Positions 23,901-36,330 of a stretch of DNA of 64,000 bases are shown in pieces. This DNA comes from Agelas oroides. Lineage: Eukaryota > Porifera > Demospongiae > Agelasida > Agelasidae. Within the stretch, counting starts at the first letter, position 1. Every line of letters begins with the position of its first letter. The stretch covers positions 3,203,313 to 3,267,312 of the forward strand of contig OX422186.1 of NCBI GenBank assembly GCA_949130485.1, in the 5' to 3' direction. The notes beneath the pieces are model-generated. The model was not told the origin of the DNA. It did not search any database and was given only the letters and a program-made list of their open reading frames with translations. The position numbers and the translations under genes were made by a program.

Positions 23901-25434
23901 TTTCATACAACTTGGTAGCCAGCTAGGCAGCTTAGCCTTAGGCAGCTAGCTCCAAGGTGAGCTTGAAAGGTGAGGCTTATGAAAGATAGCCAGGAAGGGC
24001 AGCTGGAGCGTGCAGTAAAATACCAGTTGTGTTGGCAGCGACTCAGAATAGGCAGCTGGAGCAGGAGTACCTATACCGTATGTCTATGTATACACGTATG
24101 TACTCATAACACTTTTTACTACAATTCTTTCACAGTACAAGGATACTTCACACAAAGCCAGTCACAGATGCAAATGCAATGCTTACACACAAGGCTTATG
24201 AAAGTGACAAGCCCCTTGATTATGGTAAGTTCGCAAAACATAAACTTACAGCTTTGTCGTCAGGACTCAGAGCGAACAACGATCCCCAACAGACATGCAG
24301 TGACTTTTATGCACCTCCCATATGGGAGACAGTGTTTGAAGACTACCCTATCAGAACTTGAGGGCACTTGAAGTACTGGATCATAGCTACTCAATGGTGC
24401 TACCTACATTTACGGTCGAACCACCTCACTCGTAGCATCTACACTCAATCCCAGTTTCATAGTACTACCCACTTTTGGTGTTTATGCTACAGTTCTTGTC
24501 GTACGTTGGACCAACCTACATTTAGCTGGTCTTGCAAGCCAGATCTAACCAGCCTGCCAATGGAAAGCAATCTGCAGTGTAGCTTGCAAGAATAGCATTT
24601 AGTTTTAGCAGACAGTTACATTGCTCTGAGCATAATAAAAACTGTGCCTTCAACATTTAGGAAATTATGTAAAATCTGCAGCTGACTACTCCCATGTGAT
24701 GCTTGCCACTGACCACGCTCTGTGTGGACAATGACGAAGGATTGATAAAAACGTTCAGATCTTCACTTGCAGGAATCATCCACGCACATGTCCATTTCAG
24801 CTAAACACTTCGGCATGTGACACAATTTTCCCTTTAAAATTCACTGATTACCTCAAACGAAACAATGCAGACCATTACCGTCAAAGTAATATTGTTTCTG
24901 ACTCCACACAAAAGGAAGACTGCCATTGTTGCATGAGTTTGCTTCTTCGCTTCATTGCTTCTTTGAGTTGTTCACCTTTGTCAAATAAAAACAGTAAAAA
25001 TTTCTTCTGAAGGGTCTCAAGGCATTTCCGTGAAATTTTACACCTTCACTATATGGTATACGTACCTCTATACATGGAAAAAAAGTACTTGGTCCACTAC
25101 AGCTGCAGATAGATCTTACAACAGTTTTTGAGCTCTGATGTGTAAGCAGCACTAGAAAAAAAACAGCCTCACAAATTGTATAGGCTTGTCCTAGTCAACC
25201 CATTTTGCCTTTACAGTTTATGCATCCCAGGTCTCTAGTACTTCTGACCTGCAGCACTGCAGTTATGGATATAGTATCACAAGCACAAGTGGTGAAGGTA
25301 TGGAACAAGGGTTGGGTTAGTAAGTTCTGTTTGAGGTTAGCAAAACAGTAACAACAACTGTGCACTGCACTATAATTTCAACTGTGTGGACAGCTAGTTA
25401 CGTAAGTAAAGCAATGCCTTACCTAAAGGTTCAG
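23901..25434. other. non-coding stretch; contains repeat R3 copy at 24658-24890
   Basis: 24658-24890 matches 51910-52125 with many substitutions, sharing GTAAAATCTGCAGC, CTGTGTGGACAATGAC and TCCATTTCAGCTAAACAC. It is a two-copy repeat within this window. The rest shows nothing recognisable. Confidence 0.5.
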
Positions 25435-27318
25435 ACAGCAGTGAGACCTACTCAGGTCCGTTAAGGTGGTTGGTCCCCAAACATATTATTCGTGACATGG
25501 AACTATGCGAAAGTATTGTCACTGGTTGCAAAAGTATTGCCATCCATAGTTCGCAGAGATTAAATGACTGCCGCATGTACGCTTCTTAGCTTAGCTAGTG
25601 TTATTCTGGCTGTTAATCTGTATTGTTCAGCTTTGTGTTGTCGCTGGTTGTAAAGTAGATAGATCTGACTTACCGAAGGCATGCCAATGAGACCAAGTAC
25701 TGCGTGTTTCTGTTAGCAGGAGAGGGGAATATGGCTTGACCAACTCGAGCGACGATGACCTATCATCTTTGGTGATTGATGCAAAACGTCAAATGCCTAT
25801 ATTTGTGCCTAAAACTTGGAGAGTGTGTAGTGGATTAGTTTTAACAACATACTGGACCTCGGTACAGAGGCTGCTATTACTGTCACTGGAGAAGTGAGCT
25901 TTAATATAGCAAAGAACTTTCACTCAATATCCATTGCATTGGGATTGAAAGGCATTTGACGTTCCACATATAGCAAAATATAATTAAGGCAATTAAACTT
26001 TGACCCCTTTCATTTTTTAATTGTTGCCATGGTAATGCATGTATATAATAAACTCTCCTCTTGGGTTAGTTACAACATGTACTTTGTCTTTGGTACATGC
26101 TCAAAGTACGAAGGGTAAAGCAAAAATTGAGTTAATATGACCTGCCATTTTCAAAGGTTTAAGGTCACCTAAATGGCATCCTACATGTATACATGTGAAT
26201 AGCGAGCATGGGCTCATTTCAATCTATGAAGACACTGCACAGTTGAGAACTTGCACATTGAGATAAACATCAGCTTCATGCAAAAATGACAGTTACTACT
26301 TGAACAATTTCTGAGTTGTTACATCCCTAGATGCAAAATTAAAGGATTCACGTAAATAATCCGGAAGAAGCAATGACTCTCAATTCAAGTGCACATTGGT
26401 ATAATGTTGCATCTAACTCGTGAATATGACTTTGGTTCACCAACAAGCCTCCCTTCACTAGCTACAACATCATCACCCCTCACAGCAACTCAGTGTGTTC
26501 CATATGCCTACACATGTAGGCCTATTAGTGATTGCCTAGTTGCTTGCTTTTAAAATGTCTAGCTCAAACTCGGAGTCAAAGAAAGCCATCACACGTTCCT
26601 GCTGCTGCTTAATTAAAAATTGGCTCTACTGTGACTTGTTTACTGTGATGTGCATGCAATATCAACTTCTTCTGCTGTACTTTCAGTCATGTCCTGTCTG
26701 GTCCAGTCCAGGTTTTAATGAAAGCCTTAGTGTAAGTTTATGATGCATAGTCTTCCTTTTCTAGGTACACAAACACTTGCACAGAAGTACGTAATGTGGG
26801 ACATGAAAGAAAGCAGTTATATATGCACTTGAAGATGTAGACTGTTAACTTGCGGTATCGTGCAGCCATTTATGTTTGTACTTCTAAACTTCGCATACTG
26901 TAAACTGTAAAGTGCACCACACAGGCTAGTTCCACACAAAACTACACACACCATTAGTACACACCATTAGTACACACCATCTCACAAGAACCATTACAGT
27001 ACCTTGTGTGTGAACTTGACTGTCATCCAGCCTTATTCTCTTGGGTTCCGGCTGCGATGTAGTTGGCATGGGACCTGTGAAAGGTGGAGACAGTTGCATG
27101 CTACTTGGAATCTACCATGAGCCATTGGGAATGCATCATGAACCATGTACTGTCCTTTATAACTGCATTTGCAAAGCTGCATGCAAAGTTATGGTAATTT
27201 CACTGAATAGCATCACTCCACAAACAAGTATGTATAACCAAATCATGGCTTAGTGAGGCATTTGAGAGAAAAGTAAAGCCAAGTTGCACCAATCTATTTA
27301 TACAGGGGTGTCATGTGT
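25435..27318. repeat. R1 repeat family, long copy A
   Basis: Collinear with 30097-31766. It starts at CAGTGAGACCTACTCAGG and GTTAAGGTGG and ends at GGGTGTCATGTG. The 3' third is nearly identical between copies; the middle has indels, and copy B lacks part of 26200-26470. Fragments occur at 37575-37870 (5' part), 22790-22870 and 36460-36550 (3' parts). No protein domain or clear terminal repeat was found, so it is probably a non-autonomous mobile element of unknown type. Confidence 0.7.
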
Positions 27319-27544
27319 CAGAAAAAAGCACCAGTTTTGGCTTCCATCATCCTTAGGGCACTCCTCAACCAGCAAAGCAGTGTTGGGTTCGTAATCACTA
27401 TGACCCACTTAGTAATGAGCCAACACCTCTGGCTCTGAGGAGGCCAAGAAGACACTGAGATCATTATGAACCGTATTGTAAAGTTGTTGTGGTTATGAAC
27501 TGTAGCATTAGATAATCATTGCTACATTGTGGCCTAGTGGATAA

Positions 27545-27740
27545 ATGTCATTGTAAATGGATGACTAGAAACATCCAAAAATGGATGACTAGAATCATCC
27601 AAAATTGGATGATAATTTATGTCATCCAAAATTGGAGGATTATTGTTTGTTCTTGTTCTATATAGAGACAAATGAGCTTAAATCATACAAAAATTGGATG
27701 TAAATATGGATGATGGTCAAAAATCATCCATTTTTGGAAC
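27545..27740. repeat. degenerate tandem ATCCAAAA(A/T)TGGATGA repeat
   Basis: Repeated, partly palindromic copies of CATCCAAAATTGGATGA are spaced irregularly across this stretch. Short hairpins are possible. Nothing coding. Confidence 0.6.
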
Positions 27741-28221
27741 CAGACCATACCTGTACTACCAGATGGTTAGCAAGAGAAGATCTAGTAGAATTTGTTTCTG
27801 CTGATTTTACATGATGTCATACACAGTATAGGTAGATTCAAATACAATAGAGCAAGCTAGATGCTTCCATGAATGCATCCCATACAAAATTATTCACATA
27901 CTGTAGTGCCCCGCAAAAAGGAAGACTATTGCAATCTTAGCCTTAGTACAAAGCGCTTATACGCAGGATGTGACATTTACTCTCACGATTACGCCCTCCC
28001 TTCTGTTGCCCCGCTCACAAATTCTTGTCCAGATAGAAGAAGAGAACGCATTTGACGACTTTGCAGTTGCTATCTGGAATGATGTTATTTATACAATCAT
28101 AGTTGTCAGTAAATTTTGGTAACAGCCATATATGGTTGGGGGGGGGGGGGGGGGGCTTATGCACGGGATAAAAATACCTCTGCAAGACTTTGTGCTAAAA
28201 ATGCAGCATACACATCCTGAC

Positions 28222-28469
28222 ACAAGACAGAAGTTGTGGAGGTGACACAGATCTAGTGAAATGATGTCAACAGAATGAGGCTACGTTGAAATTGCTGTGG
28301 AGATCACCCGACAAGTATTTCTATACACGTCACAAGCTGCACATGATCTGCTGTCTATAACAACCGTTCCACATTGTACATGTATCTGTCTATTGTTCTC
28401 GAGAGCAAACCAACATCCTCACAGAGCACTTAAGTTTGCAACAAGTCTGCCATGCATGTACCCAGTAGT
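28222..28469. repeat. R2 repeat, left part (interrupted copy)
   Basis: Matches 48906-49170 throughout, for example GATCTGCTGTCTAT, CCACATTGTACATGTA and AAGTTTGCAACAAGTCTGCC. The right part resumes at 29733 after about 1.26 kb of unrelated sequence. About 43 bp (TAAGTTTGCAACAAG...CCCAGTAGTA) is present on both sides of the break. A poly-G run of about 20 precedes it at 28138. Confidence 0.7.
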
Positions 28470-28571
28470 AGTGTGTCGAGTGGGGGAGCACCAACACCGC
28501 TGGCACATCGATGTTCAAAAATTTCACACATACATAAAGTGTGAAGTTAAAACATAGAGGGAGATGGGGAT

Positions 28572-28693
28572 GGGGCATTTATGGCTTAAATGGATGGGGC
28601 ATTTATGGCTTAAATGGGTGGGGCATTTATGACTTAAATGGGTGTGGCATTTATGACTTAAATGGGTGGGGGCATTTATGGCTCAAATGGATG
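28572..28693. repeat. 24-bp tandem repeat, five units
   Basis: Five copies of GGGGCATTTATGGCTTAAAT plus GG(A/G)T follow head to tail with few substitutions; one unit is 25 bp. Confidence 0.85.
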
Positions 28694-28929
28694 GGGCGGT
28701 TAGTTACTGTTTTTGGGAGATATGCTCAAAAAAAAAAAAAGTACTGGTCTTCAGGGGAGTACCCTTTCCGGTCCTCACATGACCACGGGTTTCGGTCCCT
28801 TTGAACTCCCGACCCGTGGCCTACTACAGAAAGGGCGGGACCACTCCCCGCCTAAGGCTTGCTTTGAGTGAGGAGCCCAGCTCTCGGTTGGTATTCACAC
28901 GGCTAAGAATATTCTAATTACTAAGCAAA

Positions 28930-29130
28930 TTGGGGGTGGGGCTAAATGGGTGGAGTTATCACAACACTAACTAGGGGGATGGGCGAACCAACGTACCGTC
29001 TCTCCGCTGACTCGCTGTCGTTCCGTGCGTCTGGGAGGCTTGTTCGGCGGTAGGCGTTTCTGCACTGAAGACTCTTTCGCTGGACACTCGGGTCTGTGCT
29101 GTGGCGACTTTTTCGCGGTGAGTACTATAC
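28930..29130 (+). other. GC-rich block with possible 5' exon and splice donor
   Basis: A relatively GC-rich segment ends in TTTTTCGCG|GTGAGTAC, a strong donor-like sequence. The first part (GGGTGG...GGCGAACCAA...GGGAGGCTTG) is also found, diverged, at 52640-52770, so it belongs to a repeat. It might be the promoter or leader of an unrecognised element; no ORF supports that. Confidence 0.25.
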
Positions 29131-29328
29131 TAGTTTGTGTGTGAGACGCGGTCGGGGGGCTTTAAATGGGAGTGTGCTTCTCTTAGTAACGGCATACTTA
29201 CCCTAGTAACGGCATCTTACGCTAGTTATAGCGTGTGCTTTGCTATAGTAACGGTACGCCTAGGGTTATAGTCGGTTCCGTAAGGATGAGCTATAGCTAG
29301 GGTTGGGCTGGGGGCTGTTCGGTGTTAT

Positions 29329-29630
29329 CTTTGAGGCTCACTCATATTGGCATTACGAGTGTGAGGCTCTCTCACACTTGACTAACCACTGTGAGGCTCT
29401 CTCACAGTTGCGCTATAGGTGTGAGGCACACTAGAATTAACATTTCGAGTGTGGGGCTCTCTCACACTTGATTTATCACTGTGAGGCTCACTCATAGTTA
29501 CGCTATGTGTTCGAGGCTCACTAAAATTAATATTATACTACTGTGAGGCTCACTCACAGTTACGCTACGGGTGTGAAGCTCATTCACACTTGAGTTACTA
29601 CTGTGAGGCTCACTCACTGTTATGTTACGA
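29329..29630. repeat. 30-bp tandem hairpin array, ten units
   Basis: Unit starts fall at 29329, 29359, 29389, 29419, 29449, 29479, 29509 (32 bp), 29541, 29571 and 29601. Most units carry a short stem-loop around GAGGCTC(T/A). One class reads GTGTGAG...CTCACAC and another CTGTGAG...CTCACAG, so the outer base pair is swapped as a pair. The roughly 11-nt tails after the stem vary. A partial eleventh unit follows. Not a CRISPR: the setting is eukaryotic and there are no long unique spacers. Confidence 0.85.
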
Positions 29631-29732
29631 GTGTGGAGATGGATAAAGACGGGGTCTTTTTGACTACAGCTGTCCTTCCTCTCGCAATTAAATACACTGT
29701 GGTAGCTAGGTGGAGATCCCCTGCGGACGGGG

Positions 29733-29825
29733 TTGCACCTAAGTTTGCAACAAGTCTGCCATGCTTGTACCCAGTAGTACATATTTTTCTATTGGCAATA
29801 GAAACCAACCACTTAAGTTTTATTA
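29733..29825. repeat. R2 repeat, right part (interrupted copy)
   Basis: Continues the R2 copy: AAGTTTGCAACAAGTCTGCC then TTTTTCTATTGGCAATAGAA and CCAACCACTTAA, as at 49134-49210. Confidence 0.65.
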
Positions 29826-30096
29826 TCAGAGAGTCGGTAGACTCTCTATGTAGGGATGGCGCCAACGCGCAATATATGCAATACTTAAGCAAAAGCCGTA
29901 TAACTTCACTACAAATACGCTAAAAGCTTATTTAAGCGCCTAGGCATCCTCTTTGAGTGCCTTTATGATCAGCAAGACTCATATAAGTGGTCAAAAGCCA
30001 CACAGAAGACAGCTAAACACAAAAGTGTGCGATAGCAAAAGTGCCATTTTTCATATTCTTTCCTTCTTTCTTTCTTCGTTACGACTTTTGTTCAAG

Positions 30097-31766
30097 CAGC
30101 AGTGAGACCTACTCAGGTCGGTTAAGGTGGTCCCCAAATATATTATTCGTGACATGGAAATATGCGAAAGTATTGTCACAGTTTACGAAAGTATTGCCAT
30201 AATTTGCAGAGATTGAAAGGCTCCCGCGTGTATGCTTCTTAGCTTTGCTAGTGTTATTCTGGCTATTAGTTCATATTGTTTAGCTTTGTGTTATCACTGG
30301 TTGTGAAGTAGGTAGGTCTGAGTTACTGAAGGGCTGCCATTGAGACCGAGCACTGCGTGTTTCTGGAAGCAGGAGAGGGGAATATGGCTTGACCTACTCG
30401 AGTGACGATGATTTATCATCTTTGGCGGTTGAGGCAGAATGTCAAATGCCTGTATTGTGCCTAAAACTTGTAGAGTGTGTAGTTTTACTAACATACTGGA
30501 CCAACAGAGGCTGCTATTGCTGTCACTGGAGAGGAGAGCTTTGATAACAGAAATAAATGCCGATTTGAGATGTAAAAACACCTCTATTTGCTTATCAGAG
30601 TTACAGGTTGTATCTGGTACAATGTCCCTACCCAGATTCAGATAGCTAAAGCAAAGAGCTTTCGCTCAATATCCATTACATCGGGATTTTAATTGTTGGC
30701 ATATTGCCATGGTAATGCTTGTTTATAATAAACTACAATCGATTTAGTTACAACATGTACTTTGTCTTCAGTACTTGCTCACTGTACGAAGGGTAAAGCA
30801 AAAATATAAAATTGGGTGCACCACCTCTCTGAGTGGGTTACTAGCATAAGCTCGTCCACAAAAGTCATAGGAACAACTGACATGCCATTTTCAAAGGCTT
30901 AAGGTTGCCTAAAGTGGCATCCTACATCTACACATGTATTTGAATAGCGAGCATAATCAAGACGCGTAATTAAGGATTCATGTAAATAACAATATATGTA
31001 ACCTCATGTAGGCCTATTAGTGATCGTCTAGTTGCTTGCTTTTTAAAATCTTTTGCTCAAACTCGGAGTCAAAGGAAGCCATCACTTGCTCCTGTTACTG
31101 CTTAGTCAAAAATCAGCTCTTTTGTGACTTGTTTACTGTGATGTGCATGCTATAACAACTTCTTCTGGTGTTCTTTCGTTGTAATGAAAGCCCCAGTGTA
31201 AGTTTATGATGCATATAGTCTCGAACACTTGCATAAAAGTAATGTGGGTCAAGAAAGAAAGCAGTTATATATGCACTTGAAGATGTAGACTGTTAACTTG
31301 CGGTATTGTGCAGCCATTAACTTTGTGCTTGCACTTCTAAACTTGTATAGTGTAAAGTGTACCACACAGGCTAGTTCCACACTACACACACCATTAGTAC
31401 ATACCATCTCACAAGAACCATTACAGTACCTTGTGTGTGAACTTGACTGTCATCCAGCCTTATTCTCTTGGGTTCCGGCTGCGATGTAGTTGGCATGGGA
31501 CCTGTGAAAGGTGGAGACAGTTGCATGCTACTTGGAATCTACCATGAGCCATTGGAATGCATCATGAACCATGTACTGTCATTTATAACTGCATTTGCAA
31601 AGCTGCATGCAAACTTTACATTTAAACAGTTCTTATATATGGTAATTTCACTGAATAGCATCACTCCACGAAGAAGTACGTATAACCAAATCATGGCTTA
31701 GTGAGGCATTTGAGAGAAAAGTAAAGTCATGTTGTACCAATCTATTTATACATGGGTGTCATGTGC
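30097..31766. repeat. R1 repeat family, long copy B
   Basis: Same order and orientation as copy A at 25435-27318, with shared start (CAGTGAGACCTACTCAGG) and shared 3' part (GGTTCCGGCTGCGATGTAGT then TGGCATGGGACCTGTG). Short frames inside are not conserved as proteins. Confidence 0.7.
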
Positions 31767-32737
31767 AGAGAAATATAGCACCTTCACTGGGCTGTTAGGT
31801 ATAGAAGGTAGAAATGTCACTGTTTTCATGACAGTGTAAGGTGCATGTATCAATGAATGGCACTGGCACAAAACTATGCACACATTACTTGTAGGAAAAC
31901 AGTACATGGTGGATAAAGAGCCTTTGTGAAAGTAAACCAACTACTGTACACCTCGTTACAGTACCCAACTGTATTGAGGACCAGTTGATTGATTTCTTCA
32001 AGATAAAAGTTAAATCAAACCAATGTACACTCTTCCGCTTCGCATGCTCCTAGGTTTTCACTCACGCTCACTTTCCTTCTTAATGAAACCACATGACAGT
32101 AGAAGAATTCCTCTATACTAAAGCAGAGCATCACAAAACCATCGAAATGAGGTAGTTAAAATTTTCAAGCAGCTCCTTGGCAACAGTAAAGTTGCTACTA
32201 TTATAGTCTTCCACTTGTCATGTCCATCACACTCCCCAATACTTCACATTCTCGTATAACCAAATATACAAACCAGCAAGTACAACTTATTGTAGGAAAT
32301 GATATACCGGCAAGTTTGTGACATACTAATTTTATTCATGAACATGTACCCGCAGGAGCTTATGAACCGCTCATAAGCTCCTGGTACCCGTAACCTTAAA
32401 AAAGCTACTGGATTTTTACAACAACCAGTCACTACAGAGGGCATTCGGCTATAGTTCAGCATAAACACCAACTTGGCTACAGTACAGAGTTGAGTGACAG
32501 TGGGTGACTGCTGGTTTTGTAGGTACGTATAAACGCTACTGAGGAAGCAAGCAAGCTCAGTGTAAACATCCAGCTTGATCTACATTGCTGCCCTAGGAGT
32601 TTTTCCTACCAATCCTATGTTTACCAAAAATGTGATATTACCAATATACTCACAATATACCCACAATATACCAGGACATCAATATGTAGGTCCAAGTCAT
32701 CATGTAATTGATCTTGCACATGTAACAGAAATTACAT
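31767..32737. other. stretch without a gene
   Basis: No domain-bearing frame. A short palindrome, CAGGAGCTTATGA..TCATAAGCTCCTG, lies at about 32354-32383; related AAGCTCCTG ends occur near 58680 and 59262, suggesting a MITE terminus. Confidence 0.4.
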
Positions 32738-33455
32738 CGTACCTATAATTTCTAATAATTCGTACAAAATTAAATAATTTCAGTTTTAGCTGTACGATTT
32801 GATTAGAGTATGAATATTCCGAGAAACGGGGGATGTACAAATAAATAGAGTATTTGTACGAAGTGAATAGAAGAAAAACGCAAGTAAGTTTTCGACACTA
32901 AGGAAACCGATCACAGGTACTTTCTAACTTCACTTAGCTGCCATTATGTATAACAACTAGTAGTCTAACAAGTAACTTTGGCTTCGATCTACGTGCATAC
33001 ATATCCATGTACATGTATGCCTATGCTGGGCGAGCAAATTGAAATTTACGGCTTCTCAACTTACACTTCACACAAACATGTCAGTCGTACTAAGACTCTT
33101 AGCCAACATTGAAGAATGAACTTACATGCAGCATACTGTACAGTATTCGCTTAGTTTCGCGAGGCTTCACACAAATAAACCTGCGGGAACACACAAACTG
33201 ACCCCCACCCGGGCTTATTTCAACATCGTTCCTGCCCGTACGATCAGAATCAAAAGCCAAAAGAATGTGTTCATTTGCATTTGTGGACATTGGAAACGCT
33301 CTCACTATATTTGCGACAACTCAGAGTGCTTGTGCTCAAACGTGCTTCCGCTGTACGAACAATAGAATAATAATCGTGTATGAATAAATTTTTTCCCCAG
33401 AAAAGGGGTGTGTACAAATTAATAGGGTGTAGGAATTATTAGAAATTCTACAGTA
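32738..33455. mobile_element. probable MITE with TTTCTAATAATTCGTACA ends
   Basis: The left TATAATTTCTAATAATTCGT and the right ...AGGAATTATTAGAAATT are inverted, and both sides carry a diverged TGTACAAAT(A/T)AATAG motif just inside. Boundaries and TSD are unclear. The 79-codon frame at 33126 has no recognised domain. Confidence 0.45.
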
Positions 33456-33575
33456 GTCTGGAATTTATGGTCAAAAACATCCATCTCCAGGAGCCCAAGA
33501 ACAAGGGTGTTTATTGATCCTGTATTGTTAATTCCTGTAGCTACAATGCATCATACTAGTGAGATGATTCATCAT

Positions 33576-34132
33576 CTTGGGGCGAGCCTGAACGAGCAGC
33601 ACACTGCTGGTTTACTATGGTTTACTAATTTGTCATGGCACATAGCAGGATTTGTCAATATCTACAGTTGCCTAATATTTCAAAATATATATTAAAATTT
33701 TCAGCAGAGATAGCCAAGTATCACATATGCCAGCCATTTTTCCAGCTAGGGAAGCTAATGCAGCTACACATGCATGGATTTAAGCTTTACACTGAAATCA
33801 TGAGCTGAATTTATGGCCGTTTAAGAGTGTCGTTCATGCCACTGTCCACATCTGTATCGCCTGTGAGCGGCCTGCCGTTGATGGTCGATAGAAGCACATA
33901 CCAGAAGTAAGTTGCCACGCGTGCATCAACTTCAGTTGTCTTCGCTCCGGGTCGCCGACGCTGCACTCTGGCAGCAGCCCTCACATGCTTCATCGATCTT
34001 AGTGAAATATTTGAAATGCGCTCATTTATAATTTACGGTATATGGCCGCAAGCACGTACGTACGTATACATATACACACACATCTGCGCAATGCAGTCCC
34101 GCTAGTGTGGGGCTCGCTCAGGCTCGCCCCAA
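33576..34132. mobile_element. GGGGCGAGC-family element with terminal inverted repeats
   Basis: CTTGGGGCGAGCCTGAACGA on the left pairs with GCTCGCTCAGGCTCGCCCCA on the right. The right arm (GGCCGCAAGCACG...GCGCAATGCAGTCCCGCTAG) matches pieces at 10710 and 23747. No clear TSD, no transposase ORF. Confidence 0.5.
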
Positions 34133-34137
34133 ATACC

Positions 34138-34235
34138 CTGGCTTGTGCAATTTAGGATTAATTGCACAAGGTTTGTAATTTCACGAGGCAAAGCCGAGTG
34201 ACATTACTAACCTTACGAGTGTAAGTAATTGCACT
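34138..34235. repeat. dispersed repeat, matches the left window edge inverted
   Basis: TGTGCAATTTAGGATTAATT and TTTGTAATTTCACGAGG match the minus strand of 1-85. Confidence 0.6.
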
Positions 34236-35459
34236 GCAAGCCATGATATCACATATTAATCAAATATCGCACAGCGGGTATTTTTCAGGGGGGATGTCAT
34301 GTTCATAGTCGAGTGGGATCTGCGAACAATCAACCCGCAAAAATTTGTGACTGGTATCCACGTGCGTGTGATTCTGCAGACAGTTGTGTCCATGAAACAT
34401 GACACTGCTACAATAGCCATCCTGTGAATGCAGTTACCAAGCTACAAGGGCCTACTCTTATTCTTGATTTAGCCTGCTGCTGTCCATGCCTAGTCTCGTG
34501 CGAGTCAGCATACTTCCGCTTACGATACTAGTCTGCATGCTGCTAACGAGTGTGTCCATAACCATAATACTGCACAACTTGACCAAAGTCTCCATTCTGA
34601 GCATCTCCAGTATAACCTATAGCTAGCATGCTTCACACTTGGTGAATGTCAATAAATGAATTTCTAAAATTTGCCTTCCACAAAAATTTTATAGCAAAAA
34701 CTTTTGTGCAATAAATACCCACTAGTCTATATGGTAGGTTTCTTCACCTAAGCTTACACTTGTGTATACAGTGATGCTATTATGAGCAACCACTAGTGGG
34801 AAGAGGAGAAGGCATGCCGGCAATCGGCTGTTCAATCTACAAAGCATGCGAATCAAACCTGAATGATTCTCTGCTCAATCTCGTTCACCTGAAACACACA
34901 GCAATCATCTAGGAGAACAGGCCTACAACCTTCTGCTACCTATCAGAAATCCTCCACTAGGCTCCGGTGACCTGAAAGATTAGAAGACATGGTACTGGTC
35001 GTCCTATTGCAGCTTCAAAGTCAAGACCAGTGATTTTCATTGACAATTCACTGGAGAGCAGCTAATACAACTTTCTGCCTTTATTTCTTTGGTGCTTTGA
35101 TTTGTTTGGAATGCCATTGCTACATATATCAAGGCGCCTGTGGTGCTAATCAGATGCAGATTTCACTGCTTGCCCAGCTGAGCCATACAAAAATTCAAAT
35201 ATTATTCACATGATATTTCACTGCACTGTGTGTGTTATCAAACCAATGCTGCTTTTTTGTGAGTGACAACACCCCAAGATACTTTTATTTTACCTCCTGT
35301 ACTATATAGCATTGATTGTCTATCACCAATCTGCAAATGGTCTTGAGTTGCTGATTAAGTATCTCCTATTACACTCATTCCGGGCAATACAACATACATG
35401 ACAAGATGGGATGAAGTATTGTGTTGAGGGGCACTGCTGTTCCTGTCCCATAAATATTT
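34236..35459. other. stretch without recognised features
   Basis: No coding block, RNA or clear repeat identified in this AT-rich DNA. Confidence 0.35.
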
Positions 35460-35790
35460 TTCAGAACTGGGGGACAGGCTAGACCGATGAACTATACAGT
35501 ATTGTGCAAAGTAACTTTGCGGATAGACAGTGTGGACAGAGAGTTGTGTTAAGGAGCTCCATGCTACGTCCCATGATGTTCCATACATCGCTTTTGGGAC
35601 TAAGGGATGGGGTGAACAGATGGGACAGAGAGTTGTGTTGGTTGACACTATGGGACATCCCTTGTTCTGTGGTGTCCCTTGGGAACTGAGGGATGGGATG
35701 GACAGGTGGCACAGAGGCCTGTGGTGAGGGACACCATGGTATGTTCTTCACTGTCCATATGCCCCTTGGGGACTGAGGAATAGGACAGCC
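35460..35790. repeat. degenerate ~90-bp tandem repeat
   Basis: GGACAGAGAGTTGTGTT recurs at about 35534 and 35625, followed each time by a GGGAC(T)...GAGGGATGGG block. A diverged unit (AGAGAGGGTTGTGTTCAGGG) appears at 36268. ORFs on both strands here come from the repeat and are not conserved. Confidence 0.55.
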
Positions 35791-36330
35791 AGGGCCGCCG
35801 AGAGGATTGGGAGGGCCCAGGGCAAAATTTATTTAATACATACAGTGGGGCTCATAATATAGATTGTGCTAGGGGGGACTGGAGGCATGCCCTCAGTGAA
35901 TTTTGAGATTTTACATGCTCTGAGGTGTGTTCTGGTGATTTCTGAGGCTTCTTTTTCATGCATGCATACAGTACATACATACCTTCAAGTTCCCATCGTC
36001 GTTTAGTGGTGTCAGAAAAGTACGACATGAGTTTTCACATTAGATAAGGTGTGCATTAATTTGAAATCTGCATCGACAGCATAAATGAAGCAAGCAGGCT
36101 GACCTGAAATCAACAATACAGCAAAACAACCCCCTTAGAGAAGCTAGACTTGGATGCGAATAATGAACCAGATTCACTAGATCTTATTTGAAGGAGTTCA
36201 GCACTGTGGGGGCTCCCTTACAAACTGCCCCTGTTGGCCCCCCCGTCGGCAGCACTGAGGACAACTGGAAGAGAGGGTTGTGTTCAGGGACACAATATGA
36301 TGTCCCTTGATGTTTATTTGCCAAAAGAGG

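Noticed and set aside
29329-29630. CRISPR-like array
   Set aside because: Units are tandem with only about 11 variable bases, no unique spacers, no cas genes, and eukaryotic surroundings.
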